A stretch of DNA of 64,000 bases, taken from Cyathus striatus (lineage: Eukaryota; Basidiomycota; Agaricomycetes; Agaricales; Nidulariaceae). Positions 1-11,189 of this stretch are shown here, piece by piece. The notes beneath the pieces are model-generated. The model saw nothing but the letters and a program-made list of their open reading frames with translations. It ran no database searches and was not told the DNA's origin. The translations under genes and the position numbers were made by a program. The DNA lies in NCBI GenBank assembly GCA_025738555.1, contig JAOVFP010000015.1, forward strand, positions 1,240,001-1,304,000, given 5' to 3'. Each line of letters opens with the position of its first letter. Within the stretch, counting starts at the first letter, position 1.

Positions 1-298
1 TGTAGCATTGTCGGCTGAATTATATTTATACAATGGCTCGGCTCCTGGGCACTTCATACAACCCAGGTGAGGGAGCCGTGCAAAGCCTTCAAATGTTTTG
101 TAGAATATAAATAGATAAGACTACTGAGACACTAATATAATTCGAATTTTGAATGGAATAGACAAGATTGACAATGGTACTTAGTTTCCCCACGTTGCTA
201 GGTTTATAGTCACAGTTAGCTATGTGATTAATCAATCATTTCGTAATGGGATACATGATCGGAAGAATACTTACATGTTTAGTGGGAATAAGTACAAT
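1..298. other. Left-edge non-coding stretch
   Basis: AT-rich sequence with no reading frame or RNA signature that I can support. It ends at the 3-bp target-site copy AAT (296-298) that flanks the first inverted-repeat element. Confidence 0.6.
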
Positions 299-656
299 GG
301 ATGCCTTTCCATAGGAATCTATTACGAATAGATTCGAATATTTCATAGATCGGAGTTTCAAAATCTACGTCTACTTCAGATAAGTAGCACCTGTGCCGTG
401 AGCCCGGCATCATCTCACCTATAACAGGAAGGCCAAGGATGTGTAAGCGTCCTAAACGAGCCTTAGCGAGGTTTATTCAAGGCTTTAAAACCCGGCGAGG
501 GGTCTTGAGGCCTCTACAGACTTCAGAATCTATGAAGGTCTGTAAAGGCCCCACTTGAGCTACACGACACAAAGCGGACATCGGCATCTCGGCGAACAGC
601 AATCTATTCAAATCTATTCAGAATAAACGTGAATAGATTCCTACGGAAAGGTATCC
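299..656. mobile_element. MITE-like inverted-repeat element 1 (358 bp)
   Basis: The left end begins GGATGCCTTTCCATAGG and the right end is its imperfect reverse complement (about 632-656, ending GGTATCC). The inverted repeats run for roughly 25 bp and extend weakly inward through copies of AATCTATT. The direct trinucleotide AAT flanks both sides (296-298 and 657-659), as expected for a 3-bp target-site duplication. No open reading frame of useful size lies inside, so it is non-autonomous. An internal hairpin (arms near 511 and 535) sits in the middle. A 3-bp duplication and ends starting GG are compatible with the PIF/Harbinger superfamily, but no transposase is present in the window to prove it. 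Confidence 0.7.
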
Positions 657-1232
657 AATGGTTCATGGAATCCTTTTATCATAAGCCACCCAGAGCGATA
701 AAATGAACCTTCAGCCGATATTCATAATATGACTTAGTATGTAAGTGAGTATCTGATATCCAGTATGTAGGTCAGGCCCTGTACGTGTGGTACTTATTGG
801 TATGTCAGTGGTTATAAAACGGTGATTTGGTAATGCTGATTGATATCAAACAATTCGAAATCAATCACTGTATAATTCCTCACATTACAAACAATCGGAT
901 TGAGAGCTAAGCATCTACCACCTTTTTCATCAAATAATAATTAAAATCCAGAAACCTATACAATTGAAACGTTATAAACAGGTACCTCTCCCTCCCATAC
1001 CGCCACGAAGAATACAAGGGCCTCGGCGGCGCAACACTTATCAGCGTTCTGAAAGCCACACTGAGTGACTGATTGTGATCAGCTAATTGTCATCAGCTAT
1101 AGTGCAAGAAACGCCAGAGGAAACTTACGAGTGCGTGCATCAGGAGATGACTGAGACGAGTTGCCACAAGTCGAGTGATAACGCCTTTGAGGGGTGTAGA
1201 AGCTAATTAGATTATGATTATAATGCTAACAT
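657..1232. other. 3' flank of DUF6533 copy A
   Basis: No gene seen. The part from about 890 onward is recognisably similar to 4240-5120 downstream of copy B, for example the CAGCATCTACC-like and AAATCCAGAAACC-like stretch near 910-955 and the GAAACGCCAGAGGAAACTTACGA stretch near 1108. So the duplication extends beyond the coding exons. Confidence 0.5.
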
Positions 1233-2930
1233 TTAGTTGGTTCTAAATGGGGTGGCACGGATGTCTAAAGACCACACGTTGCGACGATCATGAACATCGT
1301 GTTCATGTACCTCAGAAAGATGTAAGATAAGCCGGCATCCAACTGTCGTTGAAAACGACGGCACAAAACACGCAAATATTGCGAAAATTAATCTCTAAGT
1401 TGGATGGTAAGCATGTATCCTAAATCAGAATGATTGTTTTACACTCTCGAAAACCCATGATGTAACCCCAACCGATAAATATAACATGAATGCTCTACAT
1501 ATAAGTGGTGTGCGAATGAGTGCTGGGAGAGAGAATATAAAATAACTCACGCGATAAAGTACAGTATGTTATCCCTGACAATGAGCCTGCTGAGAGAGGA
1601 TCTACGTAGCGCGGGTGTGCGTCTAATATCAAACACGAATTTCCAAAGGGTGAGAGATAATATAATTGTCTCGAAAAGAATTATGGTCATCCAGTAAAGT
1701 GACTCCACCAGACTACTATTAATCTGACCATGTACTAAAGAACACATAGCAGTACCATGTAGGTCTTTCACGATCACTAATCACGACAGGTCAGAAGACT
1801 AATGCCAAATGGTACAATTCTCACATACCAGAAGAGTTCTTTACACGATATATCACTATGGTGACGGTTGTAGATACTTCTAGAAGAAACATTAGAGATA
1901 TTCCTCGGACGAATTGTCTGCTATTATTATAAAGTGCTGAGAGCCGGAAACAAAGAGTAGCTGGATAAAAAGAGTGATTCATGATAGAATTTCGGGTAAG
2001 CATGAAGAATGGTACTAACCTTGACAAAGGTATATAAGAGAACAGACACCACTTGGGATTACTATATTGTATGTGATCCTGCCTGTAGTAATCAGTACGA
2101 GCCATACTCAGAAGAGCGCTGTAGATTGTGACTTACACCTGAATAATGTGACGGTTTCAAAAGGACGAACAAAAAAAATAAAGAAATAATACATCTAGAT
2201 GCAATGGCTATCAGATCATATATTCCATATGTCAGGTAGATGGAGAACACACGTTTTGTGATGGTCTCGAAAGAAATGCTAAGTGGAGAGATCCGGATGA
2301 TTAGTTGGAACGTGCGCAGATCAGATACCAGATACCTTACCCCAGTAACATTGGAATCTACAAGGGATCAGTAATTTATCTAAAGGATCAGGCGGACACC
2401 GGAAATTCCTCACATAACGAGTGAATCCCCAATGTAACGAGTCTAAATACGATTCACTTTAAAAAAAGAAATATATGTAAGTACGACTCACTGCTATAAA
2501 AAGTATTTTGGAGCTACTCCATCGTTTTCTCTAGAGAGTTGGACACATACATCTAGAATAGTTCAAATAGAAAGTCCAGCAGAGACGAACCCATATGTAT
2601 TTAACCTTATTTAGAGTGAGACTGTACATTCAGTCTAACATTCGAGTCTCGCCACGTACCTCTGCGTCCACAGTGCACACTTCATACATTATTCTATGAA
2701 CTGAATCGAAAATATAAAACAAAGGATAACTTACGGTGATCATAAAGGGTAATTAAAGTGAAAATTACTGTTGTGAGGGTAGTAAGTTAGTGGAATACGC
2801 CACGGCATAATAGAGCTCACGTACTATGCGTACAACGCAGCAATCTAAACACATATACGCTTTCGGCGGCGTCGTTCATGCAGATCAAAATCTGTAGCTA
2901 GAAAGTGGACCGACTAGGGGGACGTGAAGA
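890..2930. repeat. Diverged tandem duplication, unit A
   Basis: Aligns in the same orientation with about 4240-6830. It contains all of DUF6533 gene A plus flanks on both sides. Similarity is highest in exons and lower in introns and flanks, with many small indels. An inverted-repeat element and roughly 1 kb of other sequence lie between the two units. Confidence 0.8.
1233..2879 (-). CDS. DUF6533-domain multi-pass membrane protein, copy A
   Basis: Twelve exons on the minus strand: 2825-2879, 2735-2767, 2660-2679, 2591-2605, 2492-2530, 2414-2442, 2341-2357, 2253-2278, 2137-2194, 1829-1960, 1551-1776 and 1233-1392. They sum to 810 nt, or 269 residues. The N-terminal half reads TLITLYDHLCTVDAE, VKYIW, WSSSKILFIA and TRYIGD in successive exons, which is the DUF6533 signature (YDhllTldxEvxxiW then kilFllxRY). 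Later exons give RLSALYNNS, YWMTIILFETIILSLTLWKF and the C-terminal VGCRLILHL, all typical of this basidiomycete integral membrane family. Several hydrophobic segments fit a multi-pass protein. Function is unknown. Exons 3, 4 and 7 are only 20, 15 and 17 bp. Boundaries come from phase, family pattern and comparison with copy B, not from transcripts. The start at 2879 is the first ATG giving the shared N-terminus. Confidence 0.8.
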
Positions 2931-3309
2931 AAAGAGACACGTCACCGCGTCACTCACAAGACGTCGAACTCTATATACTGTATAGTCATTCACCACGTGA
3001 CGCAACACCCCCATACAATGCAACAGTGCGAAGAACTTTGCACGTAACTCATCGAAATTATAACCAATTTTTTTCATTCATTTTGTATTTTACACAAGTA
3101 ATACATCTGTACAAAAATAAAATGCATTATATATTTCTATCTTATATAAAAATGCTTTACAACGTACAATACTTACATCGAATGCACCAGTTTTGAAAAA
3201 TAAGAAGCCTTAAATCTGACAGTTATGATGTAATTGTGCTTAATAAAACAGATATATAATATCTACACAATATATTGAAAGCATGGAGAATTTTGAATGG
3301 ACAGTAAGT
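2880..3309. other. Upstream region of DUF6533 copy A
   Basis: No supported gene. Nearest part of the promoter side of copy A; the duplication fades out near 2930. The rest is AT-rich and ends at the AGT target-site copy (3307-3309) of element 2. Confidence 0.5.
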
Positions 3310-3731
3310 GGATGGCTTCCCGTAAGGATCTGGCGCAGTCTGACGCGTCAGATGTTGATGTGCCCAGGTGCCGAGCAGAATTTCAAATTCTCGAGCACCG
3401 TCAGACTGCGCCAGACATGAACATCTGGCGAGCCCCCCCCCTCCTCTGCCTGACTTGCGAAAGCTTTCGAAACGCCTCCAGATGTCCCCAAAGGTATGTT
3501 TACTCGCCTATGTGACGTTTCCACATGGCTTATCTCAACCGATATCTCCATTTTGTCCGCTTCCCTTCCTCTTCCTCCTGGTCTCGCCTACTCTATCACA
3601 GCGCATTGCTCCTGCGAACCCATCTGAAGCCGATGGACAACTACCTTACGGTCTGGCGTCAGCGAGGCAAAAACCAGAGTTTGAAAATCTGGCGTCGTCA
3701 GACTACGCCAGATCCTTACGGGAAGTCATCC
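3310..3731. mobile_element. MITE-like inverted-repeat element 2 (422 bp)
   Basis: The left end GGATGGCTTCCCGTAAGG continues through ATCTGGCGCAGTCTGACG. The right end (about 3696-3731) is its near-perfect reverse complement, giving terminal inverted repeats of about 36 bp. AGT flanks both sides (3307-3309 and 3732-3734). The motif TCTGGCG or its complement recurs inside each end (near 3330, 3411, 3423, 3651, 3689 and 3709), like sub-terminal transposase-binding repeats. The small open frames inside it carry no recognisable domain. The first about 22 bases of the terminus match element 1 at about 16 positions, so both were probably moved by related transposases. Confidence 0.75.
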
Positions 3732-5127
3732 AGTATTTCTGTGACAGATATTCGGGCATATGCATTATTACCTGAGCAATCAAATCTAGATGATTAGTTT
3801 ACATAATAGGGTCCAGACAAATATTACTTGATTAATCATCGCCGTGCCTTAGTTCGGCTCGATGATGCACTCTGTGGTAACTACCCCAAATTCACCATTC
3901 GGAAAGATATTCATGTGGAAGGTGTAAATCTAAACCTAGAGCCTTTAAATTCCGTAGACATTTGATTCGTATTATACATAATGTATTTGTAAAATTTCAG
4001 GGCAAAACAGTATATTGGTCATGTACAGCTTACGAAACAAAATTTGGCGTCGCATAAGGTGGTGAATGGCTGTAATACAGTAGGTTAAAGGGCCGAAACT
4101 CTATTTGCATTCATAATCGAAGTTAGGTAAACGCTGCTTGGTCGCCCGCCGCTCCCGTTCCCCTCCCTCGCCCGCCCAAATATCCCCAGATCTCCCAACT
4201 AGTTCCAATCATCACATCACAAATGATGGGATTGCAATCTCAGCATCTACCGCGGGCTTTTCAATCGAATAATCACTGAAACCTAGAAACCAATAAGTAG
4301 AAATTTTCTGGAATTATGCCAGTTAGTAGCGTCTACTGTGCGTCATTCGCGTCCCTCTCTCCCATACAGCTATGAAGAGTACTACTTTAGAAAGACCCGA
4401 CGACGCACCCATCGGAGTTCCTTTCGATATTCTCAGCCAATCAGCTACTCGTGATCAGCTCACGAGAATCCACACTAATTGCGACATGATTCAAAGGTGG
4501 CCGATACTATCGTCAATCAGATGTTAGTGTTCCATCACTGGTTAGTGTTGTCACAGCGTGACGAGGTGAGCTTTCGAACTCCGTTAATAGTTTTTGACCG
4601 GGAACCGACGCGAAGTGAGCACTTCGTGGACACTAGCCTGGACCCTGCAAACACCTTCCTAAAACAACCTCGAATTTGGTGTTCCGCGGTGCCGCAGCCG
4701 GCGAGAGTGACAACCTTCCTAAAACATAACATTGAAATTTGAGTTATTTTATGAAAAGTAAAACTGCAGATGTGTTTGTATATAAGGAGAACCTAAATGC
4801 TAAATTCTGAGGTGGAAAGAGGTCAGAAAGGTGAGATATATGGGCAACACTAACCAGTGATGAACACTAACTACTGATTGACGATAGTAGTGATCACCAA
4901 ATTGTCCCCAGTTACAGTGCAAGAATGCCAAGAACTGCCAGAGGAAATTTACGAATGTGCACATCAGTAAATAACTGAGACGAGTTGCACAAGTTGAGCG
5001 AAGACGAGCGAGGGGAGGCATGTTATGGCGCGTTGGAGAGATGCAGAAGCTAACATTGACAAAGGTATATAGGAACGTAAATTCAACTCGGGATTATGTA
5101 GTATGATTATGGTTATAATACTGAACT
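3732..5127. other. Spacer and 3' flank of DUF6533 copy B
   Basis: 3732-4240 holds nothing I can name. From about 4240 the sequence resembles 890-1230 downstream of copy A. At about 5046-5108 lies an extra piece (TTGACAAAGGTATATA followed by a GGGATTAT-rich stretch) that matches the intron between exons 9 and 10 of both gene copies (about 2018-2075 and 5906-5968). Confidence 0.5.
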
Positions 5128-6830
5128 TTAATTATTTCTGAACGGGGTGACTCGGATGTCTGAAGACCATACGTTACGACGATCATGAACATTGTGTTCA
5201 TGTACCTCCGAGAGGTGTAAGATAAGCCGGCATCCAACTGTCGTTGAAAACACTGGCACAAAACACGTAAATATTGCGAAATTTAATCTCTAAGTCAGAT
5301 AGTAAGCATGTATCTTAAACCAGAATAAATGTGTTACAGTCTTGAAAACCCATGACGCAACCCCAACCGATAAATATAACATGAATGCTCTACAGAAAAG
5401 TGGTATGCACATGAGTGCTGTGCTAAGAGAGTATAAAATAACTTACGCGATGAAGTACAGTATATTGTCCCTAACAATGAGCCTGCTGAGAGAGGATCTA
5501 CGCAGTGCAGGTATATGCCGAATATCAAACATGAATTTCCAAAGGGTGAGGGATAATATAATTGTCTCGAAGAGAATTATGGTCATCCAATAAGTTGACT
5601 CCGCAAGACTACTATTAATGCGGCCATGAATTAACAAACACATAGCAGTACCATGTAGGTCCTTCACGATCACTAATCATGACTAGTCAGACGACTGATA
5701 CCAAATGGTGCAATTCTAACACACCAGAAGAGTTCTTTAGACGATATATCACCATGGTGACGGTTGCAGATACTTCTAGAAGAAACATTAAAGATATCGC
5801 GCGGACGAAGTGTTTGCTGTTATTATAAAGTGCAGAGATCCGGTAACAAAGAATTGCTGAATGAAAGGAATGAGTCAGAATGGAATTTCGATTAAGCAAG
5901 AAAAATAATACTAACCTTGACAAAGGTATATAAGAGAACAAGTTCCACTTGGGATTATTATATTGTATGTGATACTACCTGTAATCAAGGTGAACAATAC
6001 TCAGCAAAACATATGTAGATTGGGACTTACACCTGACATAATGTCACGGTTTCAAACGAATGAGGAACAAAAATAATAAAGAAATCATACATCTAGACAT
6101 GACAATAGCTATCAAATCTTATATTCCTTGTTCTAGGTAATGGACAACACACATTTTGTGATGGCCTCGAAAAAAATGCTAAATGGAGGAATCAGGATTA
6201 GTTAAGAAAGTGCATAGATAACATGGTATATAACTTACCAGAATAACATTTGAATCTATAAGGGATGATTAATTTATCTAAAAGACAGGAATTACTAAGT
6301 CCTCACATAATCAGAAAATCCCCAATATAACGAGTCTGAATACAATTCACTTTAAAAGAACTGTAAGTTAGAGAGAATACAACTCACTGCTATAAAAAGG
6401 ATTTTGGAGCTACTCCATCGTTTTTTCTAAAAAAGGTCGGGCATGCACATCTAGAATAGTTCAAATAGGAAATCAAGCAGAAACGAACCCATATGTATTT
6501 GACCTAATTCAGAGCGAGACTGTATAGTCAGTCTTACACGTTTGGGTATCACCACATACCTCTGCGTCTACGGTGCACACTTCATGCATTATTCAATGAA
6601 CTGAATCGAAAATATAACCCTGAGGGCAACTCACCGTGATCATGAAGGGTAACTAAAGTCGAAATTACTGTCGTGAGACTAGTAAACGGTATACGTTCAT
6701 GTCAAAATTGTGCACACATACTTTGCGTACAACGCAGCAATCTAAACATATGCGCGCTTTCAGCCGCGCTGTTCATGTAGATTAAAATAAGTGCGTTTCT
6801 GCGGCGGAAAAGTGGATTGATGGATGTTCA
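4240..6830. repeat. Diverged tandem duplication, unit B
   Basis: Same-orientation partner of 890-2930, containing DUF6533 gene B. It is longer than unit A mainly in the 3' flank (4240-5127), where an intron-derived fragment and other insertions separate conserved blocks. Confidence 0.8.
5128..6776 (-). CDS. DUF6533-domain multi-pass membrane protein, copy B
   Basis: Twelve exons: 6722-6776, 6635-6667, 6560-6579, 6489-6503, 6388-6426, 6307-6335, 6239-6255, 6153-6178, 6038-6092, 5725-5856, 5447-5672 and 5128-5287. They total 807 nt, or 268 residues. Every exon has the same length as in copy A except exon 9 (55 instead of 58). There a one-base difference removes A's frame, and a donor a few bases upstream (T then GTCAGG) restores it. 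The protein keeps the same landmarks: TLVTLHDHVCTVDAE, VKYIW, WSSSKILFIA, TRYIGD, RISALYNNS, YWMTIILFETIILSLTLWKF and VGCRLILHL. No stop interrupts the model, so the copy looks functional or only recently relaxed. The substrate or role of the family is unknown. Confidence 0.78.
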
Positions 6831-8159
6831 GGAGTGAGCACATCATTCACAAGTTAAACTCTATATAAGTACTTACTGTACACAGTATTTATTTGGTATT
6901 TGTGTACTTGATTAGACTTAATTCCGTCGATTAGGCGAAAGAAGGGGCAACCGGCTTGAATTGGCTGAAGCGGTTATAAGTAGTGGTACATATATTAATA
7001 TACCGCACTCATTTACGATATCGTTAGAAACTGCGAATTATTGTCCGTGTGCTATATTTAAATTCCAATTTAAGTTTTATAGTTTATACTGACAGAGATG
7101 TTATTTCCTTCGCGCACAAACGTTGAGTGGCGTTGATTCTTCAATAATAGTCATCTACTAAATGGACATAATGCTAGCTTTAAGAGCCGAAACCTTATTC
7201 TGCATTCAAATATCGTATGTCCGGTTCACAAGAAACATAAACCAGTTGGGGTACAATTCACAATACCAAGTAATGTTTTTCCATTTCTTCCGCTAGGGAG
7301 TCGAAGATGATGCATGAAAAGTGCCAACAGAGTTACTTATTATTCTTAACTTATGTAACCTGGATTGACTCCCTATATTTATGTAATGTTAAGTTTATAC
7401 AATTCAAACGAACAATGATACAGTACATAATCTCCGACACATACAAACATAGTAGCAGTGGTCGCGAATTGAAAGGAAAGAGGGATTATCGCTCACGCTT
7501 ATTTCACATTGATTCAATGTCATTTAGTTAATGCCCAGTTGCTAGAGTCTAGCATGGTGTATTATGAATTCGACGTGGGCCACTACTAACTATTTACTAA
7601 ATGTGTGCGCTATCAATGCGCTATCGTACCATGGGACTTCGGAACTATATACATAGTAAATTTTCATAAGGATCGATGTCATTAAAATGGATTAACTGCC
7701 GTCAGATATTAGCCTAGGTGATTTGAAGAAGGTTGGGATTTATTACTATTGGTTTAGAGCCTAAGCAGAACCGTGGGAAGCGGCTGCTCGGAGTTGATTG
7801 TTATTACCGTACATGCAAACATTGAAACAAACACCTGTCATCAACTCTGTCACTTCCGAAAGCGGTCCGAAACTGAAGTACTTACTACTACTTACTGCTC
7901 AAGCGTTCAAATTCAAACGTTCAACGTTCAGTACCAGTACTCAAGTACTCAACGTTCAACGTCAACCAACACAACGTTGTGGAAAACGGTAGAACCCACC
8001 CCACTAGTCCCCACCACCTCTTTCAACGAGTAATCATCTAAATCCAGGAACCAATAAAATCGATCGCTGTGGCTTTGCTTCGTTCAATTGTTGGACGATC
8101 TAGATTCAATATTCAGATCTCAGGAGTTGACAGTCCGAGCTACACAATGGCATTAGTAC
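6777..8159. other. Gene-poor stretch with short tandem motifs
   Basis: No supported gene; the small open frames near 7307 and 7773 have no recognisable domain. At 7899-7977 the words TTCAAACGTTCAACGTTCA and CAACGTTCAACG recur as an irregular microsatellite-like patch. At about 7990-8060 a block resembling the distal 3' flanks of the DUF6533 genes (near 915-960 and 4250-4295) appears a third time. Confidence 0.45.
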
Positions 8160-8575
8160 GGGGCGACCGCTCTGGTATATGTTGGGGGAGGGGTTATAAG
8201 ATCATCCGTACGTCTTTGCATCCTCCTTATTCTTCTGTTCAGCTGTGCTAATGCTCAGGACAGCAAGAAGCTTCGGCCACAACCATCACTCTCCCCTGAC
8301 GTGAAACGCCTCTTCCATCGCATCCTCACTATGGGCGACATGAAAAGGATCACATTCCCTTTCACCACCGATCTTCCACGCTATCTATAGCCCTAAGTAC
8401 ACTAAGTACTTTGGTCCTCCCACTTAACCGGCTCGATTCGAGATTGTAGAAGACCTAGGACGTGTCAAGGATAACGTGGCAGATGAACTGGAAAAGATGC
8501 TCGAGGGTTGGAGAAGGATGAGTGTTGGAGGGTTTAGGCGGGTGACGATGGTCCCTGGGGAACTATATTAAGGGC
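8160..8575 (+). pseudogene. Decayed secreted-protein-like fragment
   Basis: Two coding-like pieces lie close together. The first, around 8195-8389, reads a hydrophobic leader (RLCILLILLFSCANAQ, signal-peptide-like), then DVKRLFHRILTMGDMKRIT and PFTTDLPRYL, then a stop. The second, around 8433-8571, gives RFEIVEDLGRVKDNV and KMLEGWRRM before a stop. The pieces are joined only through stops and I find no splice pair that reunites them cleanly. I do not recognise the family. It could be a real gene with introns I have not resolved. Confidence 0.3.
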
Positions 8576-11189
8576 ATATATGAGTGGAGGGATAAGATGT
8601 AATTAGGGAAGGTTTGTATGCTCCCCTTTTTACATTTTGTGTACAGTTTACTTACGGTGTGGGTAGTGTCAGTCTTAGCAGAAGAGGAACAAGATGCAGA
8701 GTTGGTTGCTATTGACGTATAACCCCAGTTCTCTTTCTCGTATCGTGCTATTGCTAACGAGTACACATAACACACTCCACTCCCCCACCTCTACAACAAG
8801 GGAAAACTAAACCCCTTCGAAGCAAGGCTAAATGCCTCTCACCCCTCCCCTACTAGTAAACCCCCAACACTCGACGACCTCTTCTGATCTATCCCAGGAT
8901 AGTACCCGAACTCTGCAGTTCGAAACTCGCCCCTCCCAGAGAAAGACGCGAATAGGAAGGACGAGAAACATCTTGGCAGCTCTTTCGTTGCTGCGTAGAA
9001 GGTTGTGTTGGGGAAAGCGAGAGGGCAGAGGGAGCCCGACGAGTCTGCCTATGGATGTTAGGCTGTGAATCTACTGCGTGTTGAAGGTACCGGGGATGGA
9101 GTGGAATAAGATACAATATCTCGGTAGACTCAACAGTCTGTCTCCAATCTTCCTTCCCTGCCATGAAAATCGAACACAATAGGGACCTTTATGGGTCCGA
9201 CGGGGTGGGTACGAAGAAAGCTGTGGGGCTTTATTTCGTGGAGATATGCGCACAGGTGCAGGATATACTTATCCGTGGACTTTCATCATAAGTGCACTTA
9301 TAAAGCGAGTAAGGAACCTGATATGGGGAGGTTCGATATGGCTATTCCGGATTTGGAGGATAGTACTGGTGCTTCGAGGTTCTTCGAGCGTTATGGATGG
9401 TAGTGGCGGGGGAGATGGTGGTGTCGTTGTTTGTGTTTATGGACTCTGTTGGTGGTGCAAAGGAGCAGGCGCGGGGGGAGGAAGGTAAGTTATTTTTTTT
9501 TACGTGCGGGTGTGGTTATGATCATTAGTGCTTTTGGTTCTCAGGTTCGTCTTCAACCTTGCGTGGTGGTTGCAATGATGTGGTTTCCCTTTCCAATGTA
9601 GCAACACCTAATGCGGCTCTTGCGTGGTGTTGTCTTCATTCCCTTTGGTTTTCGTTTGTTACTTGGCCTATTTTACCCCCTTCCTTTTTGTTCCATCCCT
9701 CTCTCACGTTGTGCCTTGTACTTTCCCTATTGCTTACGAGAGGACGAGAATACGCTCGCTTCGTAACCCCATCCTTTCCAAGTCCACCATGTCACTGTAT
9801 ATACAAAGCTGTACGTCTGCTGCTATATGTCCGAATGCGAATAATTTGTTGCCTTACTACCAATCTAGGACTCTAAACGCTGTGGAAAGCTATCCACAGT
9901 CGCTTAGTTATCTCGCTGTGTGGGTGTAAAACTTTATCCATTCTCCCCGGGCGAAGTAGTCTTAAAGCTGTGGTATGAGCTTTGAAATTGAAGGTGGTGT
10001 TTGAACGGCGGTGCGTGCTGTATTCGAGGTGTGGAAGCTCGCTTAGGCTGTTTACTTACGCAACTGCTGTTTTTCGCAAGCCCTCGTCCATTGTTATTCA
10101 GGCTGTGCTCTTAGTGTCGGGAGCTCTATGAACTTGACATGCAGTGTATCGGTTATATCAGCTACTGTGAGTATTACTGTGAATCGACAGAACGACTCGT
10201 GCGCTGAGCTGTGCAATAGATTCTATTTTATATACCACATAGGCTCGCAAGTTAATTGAATGTTGCATGAGATCTGAGTAATTGAGCTTTTAAACCCCTT
10301 ATCTATTTACACTATAGAGTGGTTTAAAAGTAAGTTTTAGTCGTTTGTATTTGAACATAAACATATGTATAACCTTTGATCATTCTGATTCCGAAAGATG
10401 GCCGATGATGTGGATAGATGCAATGCAAGCGTGTAAGCCATGTTATTGCTGTTGTATGTATTATGCAGTTCTGAAGTCGCCTGTTTCGAAAGCAGTGTTT
10501 GAACAGTGCCACGAGTGAAATTTTTAAGAAGTCGATGCTCGCTTAATGCTATGAAAGTGAGTCAAGTGGCTCTGTAACCTGTTGTCTACCTCGAACGTAA
10601 TACCGGAGCAGTACGACTTTCAAGAAATTGCGTATATGTTCCTTTTTTAGTTTAAAAACTATTTAGTCGGCAAACAGGAATTTTCAAGCAATTCTTGGAA
10701 AATAATTGGATTATTTTGAATATCGTTGCCACACTTATTTTGACAACGCGCTGCAGATAAAACCTGTCATTCATGGCGAACCTACATTTTTAATCTACTT
10801 CCTCGATCTACTGTGTACCTCGCTATGTGCACTCACATTGACATTAGTCGCTAAAAATAGTTAACTCATATGAAATGCAAACTCAACACTCTTAGATTAG
10901 GAAGCTGTACAATAAGATACATCGCCTTTGTCGGTAAGCTCTAATGCGGTGGTTATTGTCAATGTGTACTACAGTGAACGCTGCTGTGCAGCATGCTGTG
11001 GAAAGAAACGGGTAGGACGAAACGCCCAACCCGAACAGCCGCCTACAGAATACTTATAAGTTATGAGCGGGGCCCCATCGATGAGCAGCGTGAATGCCCC
11101 CTCCCCCCGTCATTATAAATATACCTCACTCCCATTACAATGTCCACATCTGTCTCTTCAGGCCCCAGATGCCCCCGTCTTGATATAGG
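8576..11189. other. Non-coding or decayed stretch
   Basis: Fragments around 8780-8880 (in frame NKGKLNPFEARLN) and 9190-9490 look like former coding sequence but are interrupted and unrecognised. From about 9500 to 11150 I see nothing but AT-rich sequence with short T-rich runs. Confidence 0.4.

Noticed and set aside
3368..3797. Overlapping open frames within 3297-3797, up to 135 codons
   Set aside because: They lie mostly within the inverted-repeat element 3310-3731, and the repeated termini explain the open frames.
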